DNA from: Henricia sp. BOLD:AAB3569
Taxonomy: Eukaryota; Echinodermata; Asteroidea; Spinulosida; Echinasteridae
DNA: 64,000 nt
Direction: 5' to 3'
Assembly (NCBI GenBank): GCA_037783545.1
Contig: JBBELK010000003.1
Span: forward strand, 3,782,001 to 3,846,000
Part shown: one piece after another, positions 35,212-48,030 of the stretch
Layout of the letters: every line of letters starts with the position of its first letter
How positions within the stretch are numbered: the first letter of the stretch is position 1
Notes under the pieces: model-generated
Database searches by the model: none
What the model was told of the DNA's origin: nothing
The model's input: the letters and a program-made list of their open reading frames with translations, nothing else
Position numbers and translations under genes: made by a program

Positions 35212-38200
35212 GCTGTGCAAACGTGTGCCGCTGATCGGCGCCCTCTACTGTCTGCGATGTGTGATAACCAATAATGACTCGAGAGCTGTGGTTGATACGC
35301 CCTCTGTTGAGTGAAATCTGCCAATGTACTGCTGCTGTTCTGCTTCATCAGTGTACTGCCCTCATATGATTTCACAAGCCGAGTTCAGGATGTCTTGCCT
35401 CAAAAACCATAATCATAGAGAATAAAGAATTCCTATTGTCTACTTTAGTTCTGTGAGGACCTGTGTGATTTGGTATAGTGGATTGAGGACCATTGCACCC
35501 TTTTCCACCATTTTTCCCGACCATTTCGTCATATTAAGTTGGTACCTGTCACTCTTGGTTCCTACGTAGCCAAGTCTCTCTTTCGGCAGGGTCAAGATGA
35601 CCAACCTTTTCTCACAGGACATCTTCTGTTGATCTAAGAGGGCTCTTGACCTGATGGATGATGGAGATGTCTACCCAGTTGATGATGTGATGGTCAGAGA
35701 AATGACATTCTAACATGGCTGTCCGTTTCATACATGAACAAAACTTCCACTTGGTGAACAGAAACTCTGATTTTTACATTGGTTTCACTTGTGTGTGGCA
35801 CAGGAGATATCAACGATAAGACTGCGTTCATGAAGTAATTAATACCTCGTTCTTTTAACATGAGTTAGGACTTGCTGTCGTACTTCATATATCAATTTAA
35901 AAAGTGATTTACATAATGCATTAACTTAAAGATGTCCATTATTAGCTACATTCACATTAATATGACTTTAATCAACCTGACCTATAAACTAAACTGAACA
36001 AAATATGTTATTTAAACTTATCTAAGAACGAAATAGGTATATTCATTGTGGTTATTGAATAACAATAATACAATCATGATCTGTTGGCTCATGATGCAGT
36101 CAATAATATGGACCAGTAACTGCCTGATGAAGACTAGCAGTTCAAAACATTGTGGTCCACATTGTTGACTACATCGTTAGACAACAGATGAGTGTTTCAT
36201 TGTTAAACTTATCTCCCATAGAAAGGACATAAATGTACTAGAACAAGAACACTACCATACTTGAATGTTTGCCATGTGAAGGAAATTTCACTTTAATTAA
36301 CTGCTTATTAGAACGAGTACAAAACTACATGTACGTCTTAGATGCCTTTTTAGTTATGTAGGATCTTGTGTTGGAGTGAGCATGGTTACGGCCTGTCTAC
36401 ACTAGGAGATTTTTGTCTGACAGACTTGACAGACTTTTTGTTTAGTGAGCCTGGCTTTATCGACTAAGCAGGTAATTTTTACCAATGGATTATTAACTTT
36501 AGGTAGTTATTACCGTTAACCACTAAGCCCAAAACACATCTTAGATTGCAATACTCGATTGCAATACTCGTCCACAACACTCGTCCCTGAGTAACATGCA
36601 CAAACTGCCTTGATACAACGCCCTAACTGTACTTATGTTTATGTTCAGGGAATGGAAAATGTGCAAACTCCTTAACAGTAAGATTGTTTGAGTTTAAGAA
36701 TTTAACTTGTTGAATGTGTCTTGATTATCTAAGCGGGTTTATGGTCACTATTCCGTACTTTACAAAAACAAAACTATGAAATTTATTTAGACCTGAGAAT
36801 GTGTGACAAATGATTATTACTGACTTTCTCATTTTACAAAAAAATAATATGATGAAACGGGGTACAGTGCCTTCCCTTTCTAAGAATACATACAGGTTTA
36901 TTTTTATTTTCTTAAATTTGGATTTAAATTTTAATTCTATTTATTTGTACTATTGTAGCATTAATCTGATTTAGGATTAAAAATGATGATAATGATTAGA
37001 TTTGTATAGCGCACATATCCACCCTGCAGGGTGCTCAAGGCGCTGTTACCATTATTACCGCTGCCATCAGGGAATCACCAGAACCATTTCGCTTCAACTA
37101 GGTGGCTGCTGGTCAGGCGCACAACCCTATCAGCAGTTGGATTGTGGCATTCCCCGTAACAGCTTCCCATATATCGCTTGGGTTGACGAGGCAACTGGGA
37201 TTAAGTGCCTTGCCCAGGGACACAGACGCGTTGGTCAAAGTGGGGCTCGAACCCCCAACCTCTGATTGGGAGTCCCGCTTCATACCCACTAGACCACACA
37301 ACCCTGTGTCTTACTTATTTTATTTTTCTTGCAATTAACTGGTTTAGGATTAACCCTGTGTCTTACTTGTATTTAAAAGCTGAAAACATTTAAACCACAT
37401 TGAAATTTAAGTGAGCACTATTTAAGATCTGAGAAACAAATTTAGCGGTTTAAACATGACAATGCTGTTTGAGAATTTAGCTTTTGTGTTCAGAATAATG
37501 TGTTGATTTAGCCTGATATTTGTATAATATTTACATCTATTTATCATTTGTTAATAGTTTTAGTTTAGGATTATCTACTGATATACGGAGTACTACAGAA
37601 TGTCCTAACTCACATTAAAAGAACAAGGTATTAAAATACTTCATGATCCCAATGTTATCTTTGATATTTCCTGTACCATACACAAGTGAATCCAATGCAA
37701 AAACCCTAGTTTCTGTTCACCAAGTGGAAGGTTTGATCATACATGAAAAGGGCAACCATCTTAGAATGTCATTTCTCTGACCTTCACATCATCAACTGGG
37801 TAGATGTCTCCATCATCCGTCAGGTCAAGAGCCCCCTCAGATCAACAGAAGATGTCCTGTGAGAAATGGTTGGTCATTATGACCCTGCCGAAAGAGAGAC
37901 TTGGCTACGTAGGAACCAAGAGTGACGGGTACCAACTCAGAACAACAAAATGATCAAGAAAAAAAGTGGAAAAAGTGCAATGGTCTTCAGTCCACTACAC
38001 CAAACCACACAGGTACTCACAGAACTAAAGCAGGCAATAGGAATCCCTTCTTCTCGATGATTGTGGCTTTTGAGGCAAGACATTCTGAACTCGGCTTGTC
38101 AAATCATATGGGGCAGGACACTGGTGAAGTAGAACAACAGCAGTACATTGGCAGATTTCACTCAACAGAGGGCGTATCAACCACAGCACTTGGGTCATTA

Positions 38201-38260
38201 TTGATTGTCACACATCGCAGACAGTAGAGGGCGCCGATCAGCAGCACACGTTTGCACAGC
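35212..38260. mobile_element. Foldback element, arm 3
   Basis: Same element; about 90 bp of the loop after CATAATGCATTA (near 35925) is missing relative to arm 1. The MSCEKRLVIL frame is at 35440-35622 on the minus strand. Confidence 0.7.
36981..37304 (-). mobile_element. tRNA-derived SINE, arm 3
   Basis: Complete head; candidate duplication TTTAGGATTAA at 36970-36980 and 37343-37353. Confidence 0.75.
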
Positions 38261-39237
38261 CAGAGAGTGTGTATAGGAGTACAGAGAACATTATTCAAAT
38301 ACATTATAGAAAGTTAAATACATCATAAAGAACTAAGCATGAGAATTATCCCCAAAACATTCAACCAGAATTGATTCTACTACTTTAGTCGCAGGCAATA
38401 TCTTCAATATATCAAGGAGTGAATTGCAAAGAAAATTTAGTGGGAATTTGTAAAAAAAAAAACTAAACCAGATTTTGAGAGTGTGTGATGCCAACAAGTG
38501 TAGCATGTAATGTAACACAATAAATAAAGATTGATTCTTGAATATGGAGTTGCTTCTTTGATTTGAAGATGACTAGGATCGAATGGGTTCGCTGCACGGG
38601 AGTAATTCTCATGCTCACATACAGGCATATTAAGCATAAATAGAACAATTCAAACCAGCTCTATCCAAACCAAAAACAACCAACAATGTACTCAACGTAG
38701 AATGCAGCAACACTTTGGTCATTTCGATTACTATTTGGCCGAAAGCATCAAACAGATTTAGCCATGATTCCCATTTTGCCGAGTTTGCACACACTTGTTT
38801 GAATAACAAAACTAGTACAGTGATCACGACTTTCAAGAGTACCATGTAGACGGAATCATTTTCTACTTGGTTATGTCCAATTTGAATTGAGCTGGTTACA
38901 AAATGAACAAACTGAGAGCAGTGGGTATATTGTACACGTCTTACTGACACCTCCCGTCCCCCACCCCCCAAAAAAAGGTACCAAATATTCAAAGTCACTC
39001 ATATTTAAAAAAAAAAAAAAAAATGTTTAAAAAATGGATTGACTGCATTTTTGTAATTTTTTATTTTAGTTGGAAGAGAATGTTTCTACATCCACACAAA
39101 AAAATGCAGAATTTGTCTTTTTGATAAATATACTTTTTCCACACCAGTACTGCAAAATCCACTGCTCTCAGCCTGAACATTTGGTATTTACAGTTTAATG
39201 TAATTCAGAATCAGCATACAAAATTAATTATGGGAAA

Positions 39238-39677
39238 TCCCCACTCCAGGGGAGAGATGGACAATGTTTGGGGCATCCCCACTCCAGGGGAGAAATGGAC
39301 AATGTTTGGGGCATCCCCACTCCAGGGGAGAGATGGACAATGTTTGGGGCATCCCCACTCCAGGGGAGAGATGGACAATGTTTGGGGCATCCCCACTCCA
39401 GGGGAGAGATGGACAATGTTTGGGGCATCTCCACTCCAGGGGAGAGATGGACAATGTTTGGGGCATCCCCACTCCAGGGGAGAGATGGACAATGTTTGGG
39501 GCATCCCCACTCCAGGGGAGAGATGGACAATGTTTGGGGCATCCCCACTCCAGGGGAGAGATGGACAATGTTTGGGGCATCCCCACTCCAGGGAAGAGAT
39601 GGACAATGTTTGGGGCGTCCCCACTCCAGGGGAGAGATGGACAATGTTTGGGGCATCCCCACTGCAGGGGATGGACA
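39238..39677 (+). repeat. 38-bp minisatellite, arm 3
   Basis: About 11.6 units. The last unit lacks GAGA, joining CAGGGG to ATGGACAAAAGG. Confidence 0.95.
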
Positions 39678-40256
39678 AAAGGAAAATCCAGACTGCACAA
39701 ATGCAATATGGATCTATCCCAATATAAAATAATATAAATACTCATTGTTTCCATTCGTTTTTGGGGCGATGAATTCGAAATGTACAGGACTGTGCTATGA
39801 ATACGTTTGTTCAATCCCAACATCATTCATTTCACTATTTAAAACATGGTCCATTTTTTGGTTTACTAAAACTGTAATTTCCAAAACAAAATATTTTGGA
39901 GTTGTAGCCTTTTGAGCTTGGTTATTAAAACAATGAGTATTTGGTCACAAATTGGATAATGTTATCTCATAAAAAATGATTAAAATCTGACAAATATTAA
40001 ACTCATGTTTCTAGACCATACAGAATATTTCCACACCAAATGCATTTGAAATAAATGGTAAAGGAAAGGCCAACTGTGCTATCGTGTATTTGATAAATTT
40101 ACAATGGGATAAATTTGACTAGAATGATTAAGCTTTTTGAGCCATGAAAAGGAAATGGACTGTTTTCTTGATGATTTTTATGAAGCTGCTTTAGCTCTGT
40201 GGAAATTATTTTCTGGTCTAGTCGCATGAATTTAAACCAAATACAAGTACATTTAC

Positions 40257-40337
40257 TTTTGAGTGACTCCAATCTGGACACATCGCTGGAGGCGACTTGA
40301 AGATGGTTCAGGTTGCGACGATCAAATCAAACGTCAT
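40257..40337 (-). pseudogene. Exon E3 (R2), in-frame TGA
   Basis: 81 nt ending CAAAA/GTAAAT; third codon TGA as in L1. Confidence 0.4.
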
Positions 40338-40587
40338 CTGTAATAAAGTAGAGAAAGACGAGGATTAATGAGATGAGGTCTGCCAAGAATTGCTCTGATC
40401 CAAAGTCATATGGCTTGTTGCTAACCTTTCAGGAAACCTTCATGTATTAAACTTACAGCCTGACATAATTCTACGCAACCTTTTTATTTCACAGGCATAG
40501 CAAATAAATTAACACAGGTTTCCAAAGAGGCCAATTAAAATTTGGGAACAAAATATCACAAAATTCCAGGTGAAATTATAAACTCTG

Positions 40588-40955
40588 TTAAAGGAGTGTG
40601 ACCAGATCACTTTTTTTTACCCATAACTCCCCGGGACTTACCTTATGGGTCATGAGATTTTTATATCATAACATCCGTTATATTTTTCTGATTACGAAAC
40701 TGAAACTCCCGCGTTTCTAGGCCGCATATTTCCGAGGCTATCGTCGAAAATCCACCGATTATTTGTAAACTAATTTTCCAGTATCAACGTTTATCCGCTG
40801 AAAGCATACTCGATAGTTTTGTTCAATTTGTTAGTGTAAATTGCGAATGTTTTCGGGTTTTTGGGACATGGGAGTTGTATATGGGAGTTACTTGATAATG
40901 TTAGTAAGTTACATCGAAAATTATTTTCCAGAAACTCTGGTCACGCTCCTTTAAC
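40588..40955. mobile_element. TTAA element (family D), private to arm 3
   Basis: 368 bp including both TTAA copies; inverted tips AGGAGTGTGACCAGA/TCTGGTCACGCTCCT. Arm 1 has the exact empty site CGTTAACACAC at about 10550. Confidence 0.9.
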
Positions 40956-41263
40956 ACACTGCAGCTGATTTCAAAAACTCTTATTTTAAACCAATTTCCA
41001 ATTGATTATGCAGAACATTTTAAACTATGCACAAGAGCGAAGACGACCTGCAAGCTGTCTCAGACACACTGGATTTAACAATACATGTAGTTTGATTTGG
41101 CACAGGCTCATCAAACTTTTACCAACAGACGAATGTATTTACCATGAATTTCATGCAGTGTGAAAAGCAATCACAGCCCTCTACTGGCAATACTGCTTTT
41201 GTAGGACAAAATAAAGCACTTGTCCCTCATTAATTTAACTAACAACTTTTTTGCAGTAATTAC

Positions 41264-41347
41264 CTTGTCATTGACGCCAATTTTAGGATCTTGCTTGGAG
41301 TAACATATATCCCTGGTCCACATTCAGACAGTCGGGTGGATGCTCAT
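41264..41347 (-). pseudogene. Exon E2 (R2), 2-nt insertion
   Basis: 84 nt with the same ATAT expansion as R1 E2, so the lesion predates the arm 2/arm 3 split or was spread by conversion. Confidence 0.45.
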
Positions 41348-41528
41348 CTGCAATAAAGATACAAAAACTGATAAGACAAGGACCTAATCAGTTGCTAGAA
41401 GCAATTAATTTAATAACATAATTAAATGGTTTCTTGTCTCGCTGAGTGAAGAATGCAAATACTTGAGCAATATTTCAGCAAATTTGGATTCAGACCACAG
41501 CCAGTGATTGTCAATCTGGCTATATGTT

Positions 41529-41777
41529 GGATCAGGTTGGTGTAGCAGTGCTTTCCTCACTTTCAACCTCTGTGGGGTATGTTCGAATCCTGTCCGAGTC
41601 AATATGTGGAATTGGGTGTTCAATCCCTGCTTGATCCTATGGGTTTCCCCCACGTGCTTGTGTGGGGTTTTCCTCCCACCTCTAAAACTGAACATGTCTT
41701 CTTCATATTCTCTCAAATACCACTCTGTAATTGGGGTTGATTATGCTGATGATTTGGGAGGTGAAATAAATAAATAA
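41529..41777 (+). mobile_element. Second SINE family, arm 3
   Basis: Mirror of the arm 2 copy, with the same B-box erosion. Confidence 0.7.
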
Positions 41778-41974
41778 TATCTTTGCTGGAGGGGTCAGAA
41801 GCCATAAACCAAGATTACTGCTAAATGATCAGAGTCAATTTGCGCAAACCCTGCGAGAGAACCTTGGGGATCAAGCAAGGAACACAAGTACAGCTTTTTT
41901 AACAATATTAAATGACATAATTCATTCAAATCGACGCAAGAAAAAAACAGCACAGAATCCAGACTTGTCCCACG

Positions 41975-42117
41975 TTAAAGGCACAGAGGCTCGTCAATGC
42001 ACGCGTAAGGCCAAATTCATGCCACGAAATACGCAACTCCATAGCAAAGACATGGAGCTGCATATTTCGTGGCACGAATTTGGCCTCACGCGCGCATTGA
42101 CGAGCCTGTGCTTTTAA
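41975..42117. mobile_element. TTAA hairpin MITE (family A), R2 intron
   Basis: 143 bp, mirror of the R1 intron copy. Confidence 0.85.
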
Positions 42118-42147
42118 GTTAAACTGACAGATTGATGTAGTAATTAC

Positions 42148-42229
42148 CTCATCATTGATGCCAATTTCAAGATCTTGCTTGGAGTAACACGTAGCTGGTC
42201 CATATTCAGATAGTCAGGTGGGCGTACAT
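42148..42229 (-). CDS. Exon E1 (R2), intact
   Basis: 82 nt, open in the same frame as R1 E1, with the same acceptor and donor. Confidence 0.5.
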
Positions 42230-42935
42230 CTGAAATTAAAAAATAAATAAACAAAAACTGATTAGGCAAAGACTAGAAGAAATCATCTGAGCTGATTTAA
42301 TCCTCACTTTCTTAGGTGTGTGAAAAAACGTACTGATTTTGGAGGATTGAAGAGTGTTGGGGTTGATGGGTTGATGATATATTTTAACAGAATGAAGATT
42401 AAATTGTAGACTAAATCTGTGAGTTGTGCTAATTTCCAAGGTACTAAGAGTTATGTTATAGTGGGTTTACCGTCGTCTTAACCTGAAGCAATTCTAATAC
42501 CAATTTTAATCAAACATAAGAAGTGGTGAAATGATCCTAACTTCCATAGCAGTGAGGCAGCCGCATTAAACATCTCAACTTAAATTCTGGGATGGGCTAA
42601 GACAGGATGATGTCTATAAATTTAGCTGCTTCCTCTTATTTAATTGTGCACAAATCATAAAAGCCTTTCATACCTTAAATTATGAATAAACACTACTGAA
42701 TTCTGAATCAATTAACTGTGTTTTTGTTTAGTTTTGTTTTAGGGTTTTTCAGATTGGAAGTTTTTTAGGGTTTATGTTTTTCAGATTGGAAGTGGCTGGA
42801 TCATTATTTAATCAGTGATTAGGGTTAAACCTTTAGGGAATAAACTGAAGTCAGCAGAGCTAATTAAACAGGGTCGACTCTATTTTTTACAAGATGGACT
42901 TGCTTCAAGTTGACACCACAGGATTTTTTTAAGTA

Positions 42936-43697
42936 ACTTACTTACTTAATCCTCTTCGTCCCCAGTGGGACATAAGGCGTCAACAATTTGCTTCAATCTG
43001 GGTCGGTCCTTCGCTGCATATTGTGCCTCGCCCAATGTCAGACCCATCTCTTTCAGCTCGGCTACTACAGTCCGTCGCCAGGTTGTTCTTGGCCGCCCAA
43101 GTTTCCTTTTCCCAGATGGTGTCCATCCGAGGGCAGTTTTGGCAATACGGCTTTGGTCCATTCTGAGAACATGCCCGAGCCATCGGATCCGGCGGCGTTT
43201 TTATCTCCAGCACTACACTCTGGCTCTTTGTTTTCTTATACAGTTCTTTGTTTGTGATCTTGTTGGGCCAGAAGATGCGACATATTTTTCTCAGGCAGCC
43301 ATTGTGGAAAGGGTTGATCTTATCCATATCGGTCTTTACCACTCTCCAGCACTCGGAGCCATACTGTTGTACAGTCGGAGCTTTGTTCTTAAGTTGTACT
43401 GTTTTGATTTCCATACAGGCTGGAGTCTTGCAAATTTAGACACCACGAGCTTAATTCCCAAGCCTTACTTTTATGTCCTTATGCGCTGCATTATCTTTTG
43501 CGACGAGGCTATCCAGGTAGGTAAATTCCTCAACAAAGTCAAGCGGTTCACCATCTGCTGTAATTGGTGCATCTGGGGTGGAATTGATGTACATGACCTG
43601 GGTCTTGGAAGTGTTGATGTTCAAGTCTGTCTGCTTGGCAAATTTGATGAGCCTATTGGTCTTCTCCTGTAGATGGCAATGTTTAGTGGAGAGAGCA
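42936..43697 (-). mobile_element. LINE 3' fragment, mirror copy
   Basis: Same insertion with the same frameshift region but retaining GKRKLGRPRTTWRR. Its 5' side is cut at 43697, within the LSTKHCHLQ codons, and joined to MITE sequence. Confidence 0.8.
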
Positions 43698-43846
43698 TGC
43701 ATAAGGTCTATTGTGTCACATCATTTAAATTTGAAAACCTGTCCTTTGTCATGGCCGCCGTGCAAGGGGTCTATTGTGTCACATCATTTAAATTTGAAAA
43801 CCTGCCCTCTGTCATGTCTGTCATGGCCGCCGTGCAAGGGGTCTAT
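43698..43846. mobile_element. Partial family G cluster at the second head junction
   Basis: Retains two left ends of the 13366 cluster and is fused directly to the LINE at 43697. Confidence 0.7.
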
Positions 43847-44180
43847 TCAATTGTCTACGTCAAATTGAGTACGCACTCTTTAGCTCAAACGTCACGTAAA
43901 CAATGGAAAAGGACCTGTCTGTTTGCTGCCACCACGCGTTTCAAAAGTCTTTAAGTCCAATTGGTCCATAATTTTATTATTATAAATTTTAATCAATAAT
44001 GAAATTGAAAATGTTTGAATGGACTCATGGAGGTGTTTAAGGTGGCAAGAGTCGGGAAAGTTCTGCTTCAACTTTAAGCCCTTTATCATGTTTATCCTAT
44101 GGTTAATAAGTTTAGGGAGTCTTCTCACCAAAATCATTGCTTTTTAAAGCTTTTTAATTTTTTTTTCTTTTTCAACTCAC

Positions 44181-44207
44181 CTTTGCGGATCTCATGCGGG
44201 CCGCCAT
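44181..44207 (-). CDS. R2 putative first exon (MAARMRSAK)
   Basis: Same nine codons as R1 on the minus strand. The donor reads GTGAGTTGAA, a better consensus than R1's GTTAGT. Confidence 0.35.
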
Positions 44208-44795
44208 TTTGATTCTTGTGGTCATATTATCATAACAAACCACTCCCAGCCGATTATTAAAACATCTCATAAATATTTATAAACTGCGTCGGCCGTCAAT
44301 GAGACACGCCCCTGAATGATAACCCAACGTTGTGGGCGCTCTATAATATTATTTACCGTAAAGAAAGGCTGGATCCGAATTAGTAGCTTTGGCTGTTGCT
44401 ATGCTGTTGCTACGGGTGGACAATGACAATCCTTAGAAACAGTTAGGCCTACAGCCACAGCCAAAGGCCACTAATTCGGATCCAGCTAAAGCATGTCGTC
44501 GTTTGTTACAACATGACGTTGAGGGCGCGCTGTAATATTTACCGTAAAGAAGCACATCGGGGGCGTGTCATTAACGGCCGGTCTAACTTATGAATATTTA
44601 ATAGGTGGTTTAATAATCGGCTGGGAGTGGTTTGTTATTTACGACGTTGAGGGCGCTATATAATATTTGCCGTAAAAGAACGGGTCAGGGGCGTGTCTTT
44701 TGCCACACTAAAAGTATCGTTTATGAATATTCATTATGTGTTTTAAGCAGACCGATTCTCTAAAAAGAGGGCGCCCTAATACAAACAAACCCAAG
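44208..44795. promoter_or_regulatory. Candidate bidirectional promoter, mirror copy
   Basis: Mirror image of 12425-13012 with identical length. The inverted GGGAGTGGTTTGTTA motifs, hairpin and flanking YY1-like motifs are all retained. Absence of length change over 588 bp indicates a recent duplication or conversion. Confidence 0.4.
44368..44486. mobile_element. Hairpin element in mirror promoter spacer
   Basis: 119 bp mirror of 12734-12852. Confidence 0.7.
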
Positions 44796-44825
44796 ATGGC
44801 AGCCTCCATGACCAATACGAGAAAT
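44796..44825 (+). CDS. L2 putative first exon (MAASMTNTRN)
   Basis: Ten codons identical to L1, ending AAAT before a GTGAGTTGG donor. Confidence 0.35.
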
Positions 44826-44986
44826 GTGAGTTGGAAAACTTGTGTTTTTATTTTTAAAAACTAATGATTTTGGTCAGCGGATTCTTAAAACTTAAAATAA
44901 AGCGATATTTCATCATGGAGCGTGCGCATGCAAGTTCGGGCGTGCGACAAGTCAGACCATGAAGACCTAGGCCCTAGGCTAGTACT

Positions 44987-45140
44987 ATAGACCCCTTGCT
45001 GGCTTGCACGGCGGCCATGACAGAGGGCAGGTTTTCATATTTAAATGATGTGACAATAGATCCACAAAGTGCCTACTCATGCATGACGCACTGTGACAAT
45101 GTGACTGCCCTCTGTCATGGCCGCTGTGCAAGGGGTCTAT
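44987..45140. mobile_element. MITE (family G), L2 first intron
   Basis: Mirror of 12082-12227 with a small GCTTGC duplication near one tip. Confidence 0.75.
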
Positions 45141-45355
45141 GTTTAATGTTATGTATCTTTTAAGTTTTATTTTTAAAAATTGTCCTTAATTTGCCCATGG
45201 AGGAGCTTCCTCCATGATTTACCTGGACTATGGGCCATATGGACCATGATTTTATGGACCTCTTGTTAACAGTAACAGTAACACTCTCCAAAATCAGTAT
45301 GATTTCTTCTAGTCCTTGCCTAATCAGTTTTTGTTTATTTATTTTTTAATTTCAG

Positions 45356-45442
45356 ATGAACGGCCACCTGACTATTTGAATAAATTATGGACCAGCTACG
45401 TGTTACTCCAAGCAAGATCTTGAAATTGGCATCAATGATGAG
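45356..45442 (+). pseudogene. Exon E1 (L2), 5-nt insertion
   Basis: 87 nt; same AAATT insertion as L1. Acceptor TTTTTTAATTTCAG, donor GAG/GTAATT. Confidence 0.5.
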
Positions 45443-45481
45443 GTAATTACTACATCAATATGTCATGTCTGTCAGTTTAAC

Positions 45482-45625
45482 TTAAAGGCACAGGCTCGTC
45501 AATGCGCACGTGAGGCCAAATTCGTAAAACATATGCTCCGTGTCTTTGCTATATAGAGTTGCATATTTCGTGGCATGAATTTGGCCGCATAGCATGCGCG
45601 CATTGACGAGCCTCTCTGCCTTTAA
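45482..45625. mobile_element. TTAA hairpin MITE (family A), L2 intron
   Basis: 144 bp, mirror of the L1 intron copy with a small internal change (GCATAGCATGC). Confidence 0.85.
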
Positions 45626-45840
45626 CGTGGGACAAGTCTGGATTCTGTGCTGTTTTCTTCTTGCATCGGTTTAAATGAATTATGTAATTTAATACTGTTA
45701 AAAAAGCTGTACTTGTGCTCCTTGCTCGATCCCCAAGGTTGTCTCACAGGGTTTGCACAAATTGGTTCTGATCATTTAGCAGTAATCCTGGGTTTATGGC
45801 TTCTGACCCCTACAGCAAAGATAGTTGGCATTTTGGGATG

Positions 45841-46098
45841 ATTTATTTATTTATTTCATGTACCAAATCATCAACATAATCAACCCCATTTACAGAGTGG
45901 TATTTGAGAGAATTTGAGGAAGACATGTTCAGTTTTAGAGGTGGGAGGAAAACCCCACACAAGCACGTGGGGGAAACCCCATAGGATCAAGCAGGAATTG
46001 AACACCCAATTCCACATATTGACCCAGACAGGATTCGAACCAGCAGGGCCACAGAAGTGGAAAGTGAGGAAAGCACTGCTACACTGCAACCTGATCCA
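45841..46098 (-). mobile_element. Second SINE family, arm 4
   Basis: Mirror of the arm 1 copy, with the intact GGTTCGAATCC B box. Confidence 0.7.
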
Positions 46099-46273
46099 AC
46101 ATATAGCCAGATTGACAATCACTGGCTGTGGTCTGGATCAAAATTTGCTCAAATATTTGCATTCTTCACTCAGCGAGACAAGAAACCATTTAATTATGTT
46201 ATTAAATTAATTGCTTCTAGCAACTGATTAGGTCCTTGTCTTATCAGTTTTTGTATCTTTATTTTAATTTCAG

Positions 46274-46355
46274 ATGAACATCCACCCGACTGTCTGAATG
46301 TGGACCAGGGATATGTTACTCCAAGCAAGATCCTAAAATTGGCATCAATGACAAG
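46274..46355 (+). CDS. Exon E2 (L2), intact
   Basis: 82 nt after ATTTTAATTTCAG; open frame EHPPDCLNVDQGYVTPSK, donor AAG/GTAATT. Confidence 0.5.
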
Positions 46356-46923
46356 GTAATTACTGCAAGAAATTAGTTGGTTAAATTAATGTGGGACAAG
46401 TGCTTTATTTTGTCCTACAAATTTAAGCAGTATTGCCAGTAGAGGGCTGTGATTTCTTTTCACACTGCATTAAACTCATGGTAAATACATTCGTCTGTTG
46501 GTAAAAGTTTAATGAGCCTGTACCAAATCAAACTACATGTATTGTTAAATCCAGTGTGTCTGAGACAGCTAATTGTAGGTCGTCTTCGCTCTTGTGCATA
46601 GTTTAAAACGTTCTGCATAATCAATTGGAAATTGGTTTAAAATAAAGAGTTTTTGAAAACAGCTGCAGTGTGTAAATGGAATTCATAATTTCACCTGGAA
46701 TTTTGTGATATTTTGTAATCAAATATTAACTGGCCTATTTGGAAACCTGTGTTAATTTATTTGCTATGCCTGTGAAATAATGTTGTATGGAATTATTGCA
46801 GGCTGTACGTTTTATACATGTAGGTTTCCTGAGAGGCTAGCAACAAGCCATAATTTTGGATCGGTGACAATTCTTGGCAGATCTCATCTCATTAATCCTC
46901 GTCTTTCTCTATTTTCATTACAG

Positions 46924-47004
46924 ATGACATTTAATTTGATCGTCGCAACCTGAACCATCTTCAAGTCGCCTCCAGCGATGAGTCCAGATTGGAGTCACTC
47001 AAAA
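46924..47004 (+). pseudogene. Exon E3 (L2), in-frame TAA
   Basis: 81 nt after TTTTCATTACAG; third codon TAA, donor AAAA/GTAAAT. Confidence 0.4.
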
Positions 47005-47590
47005 GTAAATGTACTTGTATTTGGTTTAAATTCATGCGACTAGACCAGAAAATAATTTCCACAGAGCTAAAGCAGCTTCATAAAAATCATCAAGAAACAG
47101 TCCATTTCTTTTTCATGGCTCAAAAAGCCTGATCATCCTAGTCAAATTCATCCCATTGTAAATTTATCAAATACACGATAGCACAGTTGGCCTTTCCTTT
47201 ACCATTTATTTCAAATGCATTTGGTGTGGAAATATTCTGTATGGTCTAGAAACATGAGTTTAATATTTGTCAGATTTTAATCATCTTTTATGAGATAACA
47301 TTATCTAATTTGTGACCAAATACTCATTGTTTAACTGAGCTCAAAAGTTTAACAGCCCCAAAACATAGATCACATATTTTGTTTTGCAAATTACAGTTTT
47401 AGTAAACCAAAAAAAGGACCATGTTTAGTGATGAAACAAATGAATTTGGAATTGAACAAACCTGTTAATAGCACAGTCCTGTACATTTCGAATTCATCGC
47501 CCCAAAAACGAATGGAAACAATGAGTATTTGGATTATTTCATATTGGGATAGATCCATATTGCTTCTGTGAAGTCTGGATTTTCCTTTTG

Positions 47591-48030
47591 TCCATCCCCT
47601 GGAGTGGGGATGCCCCAAACATTGTCCATCTCTCCCCTGGAGTGGGGATGCCCCAAACATTGTCCATCTCTCCCCTGGAGTGGGGATGCCCCAAACATTG
47701 TCCATCTCTCCCCTGGAGTGGGGATGCCCCAAACATTGTCCTTCTCTCCCCTGGAGTGGGGATGCCCCAAACATTGTCCATCTCTCCCCTGGAGTGGGGA
47801 TGCCCCAAACATTGTCCATCTCTCCCCTGGAGTGGGGATGCCCCAAACATTGTCCTTCTCTCCCCTGGAGTGGGGATGCCCCAAACATTGTCCATCTCTC
47901 CCCTGGAGTGGGGATGCCCCAAACATTGTCCATCTCTCCCCTGGAGTGGGGACGCCCCAAACATTGTCCATCTCTCCCCTGGAGTGGGGATGCCCCCAAA
48001 CATTGTCCATCCCTCCCCTCGAGTGGGGAT
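47591..48030 (-). repeat. 38-bp minisatellite, arm 4
   Basis: About 11.6 units, the same total length and the same terminal unit deletion as arm 3. Confidence 0.95.

Larger units (their letters stand above)
29275..42345 (+). repeat. Large inverted-repeat arm, copy 3
   Basis: Plus-oriented copy mirrored to arm 2 about 28.8 kb and to arm 4 about 43.6 kb. It carries a hAT-like MITE (30618-30950) shared only with arm 4, a private 368-bp TTAA element (40588-40955) and a deletion of about 90 bp near 35925 inside the foldback element. Confidence 0.9.
40257..44207 (-). pseudogene. R2 locus: mirror of R1, lacks E0
   Basis: Mirror image of R1: first exon 44181-44207, E1 42148-42229, E2 41264-41347 and E3 40257-40337. 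The first exon ends in a consensus GTGAGT donor where R1 has GTTAGT. E0 and about 1.1 kb around it are missing because of a junction at 43697/43698 inside the LINE. It shares the 2-nt E2 lesion with R1. Confidence 0.4.
44796..47004 (+). pseudogene. L2 locus: mirror of L1
   Basis: Mirror image of L1: first exon 44796-44825, E1 45356-45442 with the same 5-nt insertion, E2 46274-46355 intact, E3 46924-47004 with TAA at the codon where arms 1 and 3 have TGA. A SINE lies in the E1-E2 intron and a TTAA MITE begins 40 bp after the E1 donor. Confidence 0.4.
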
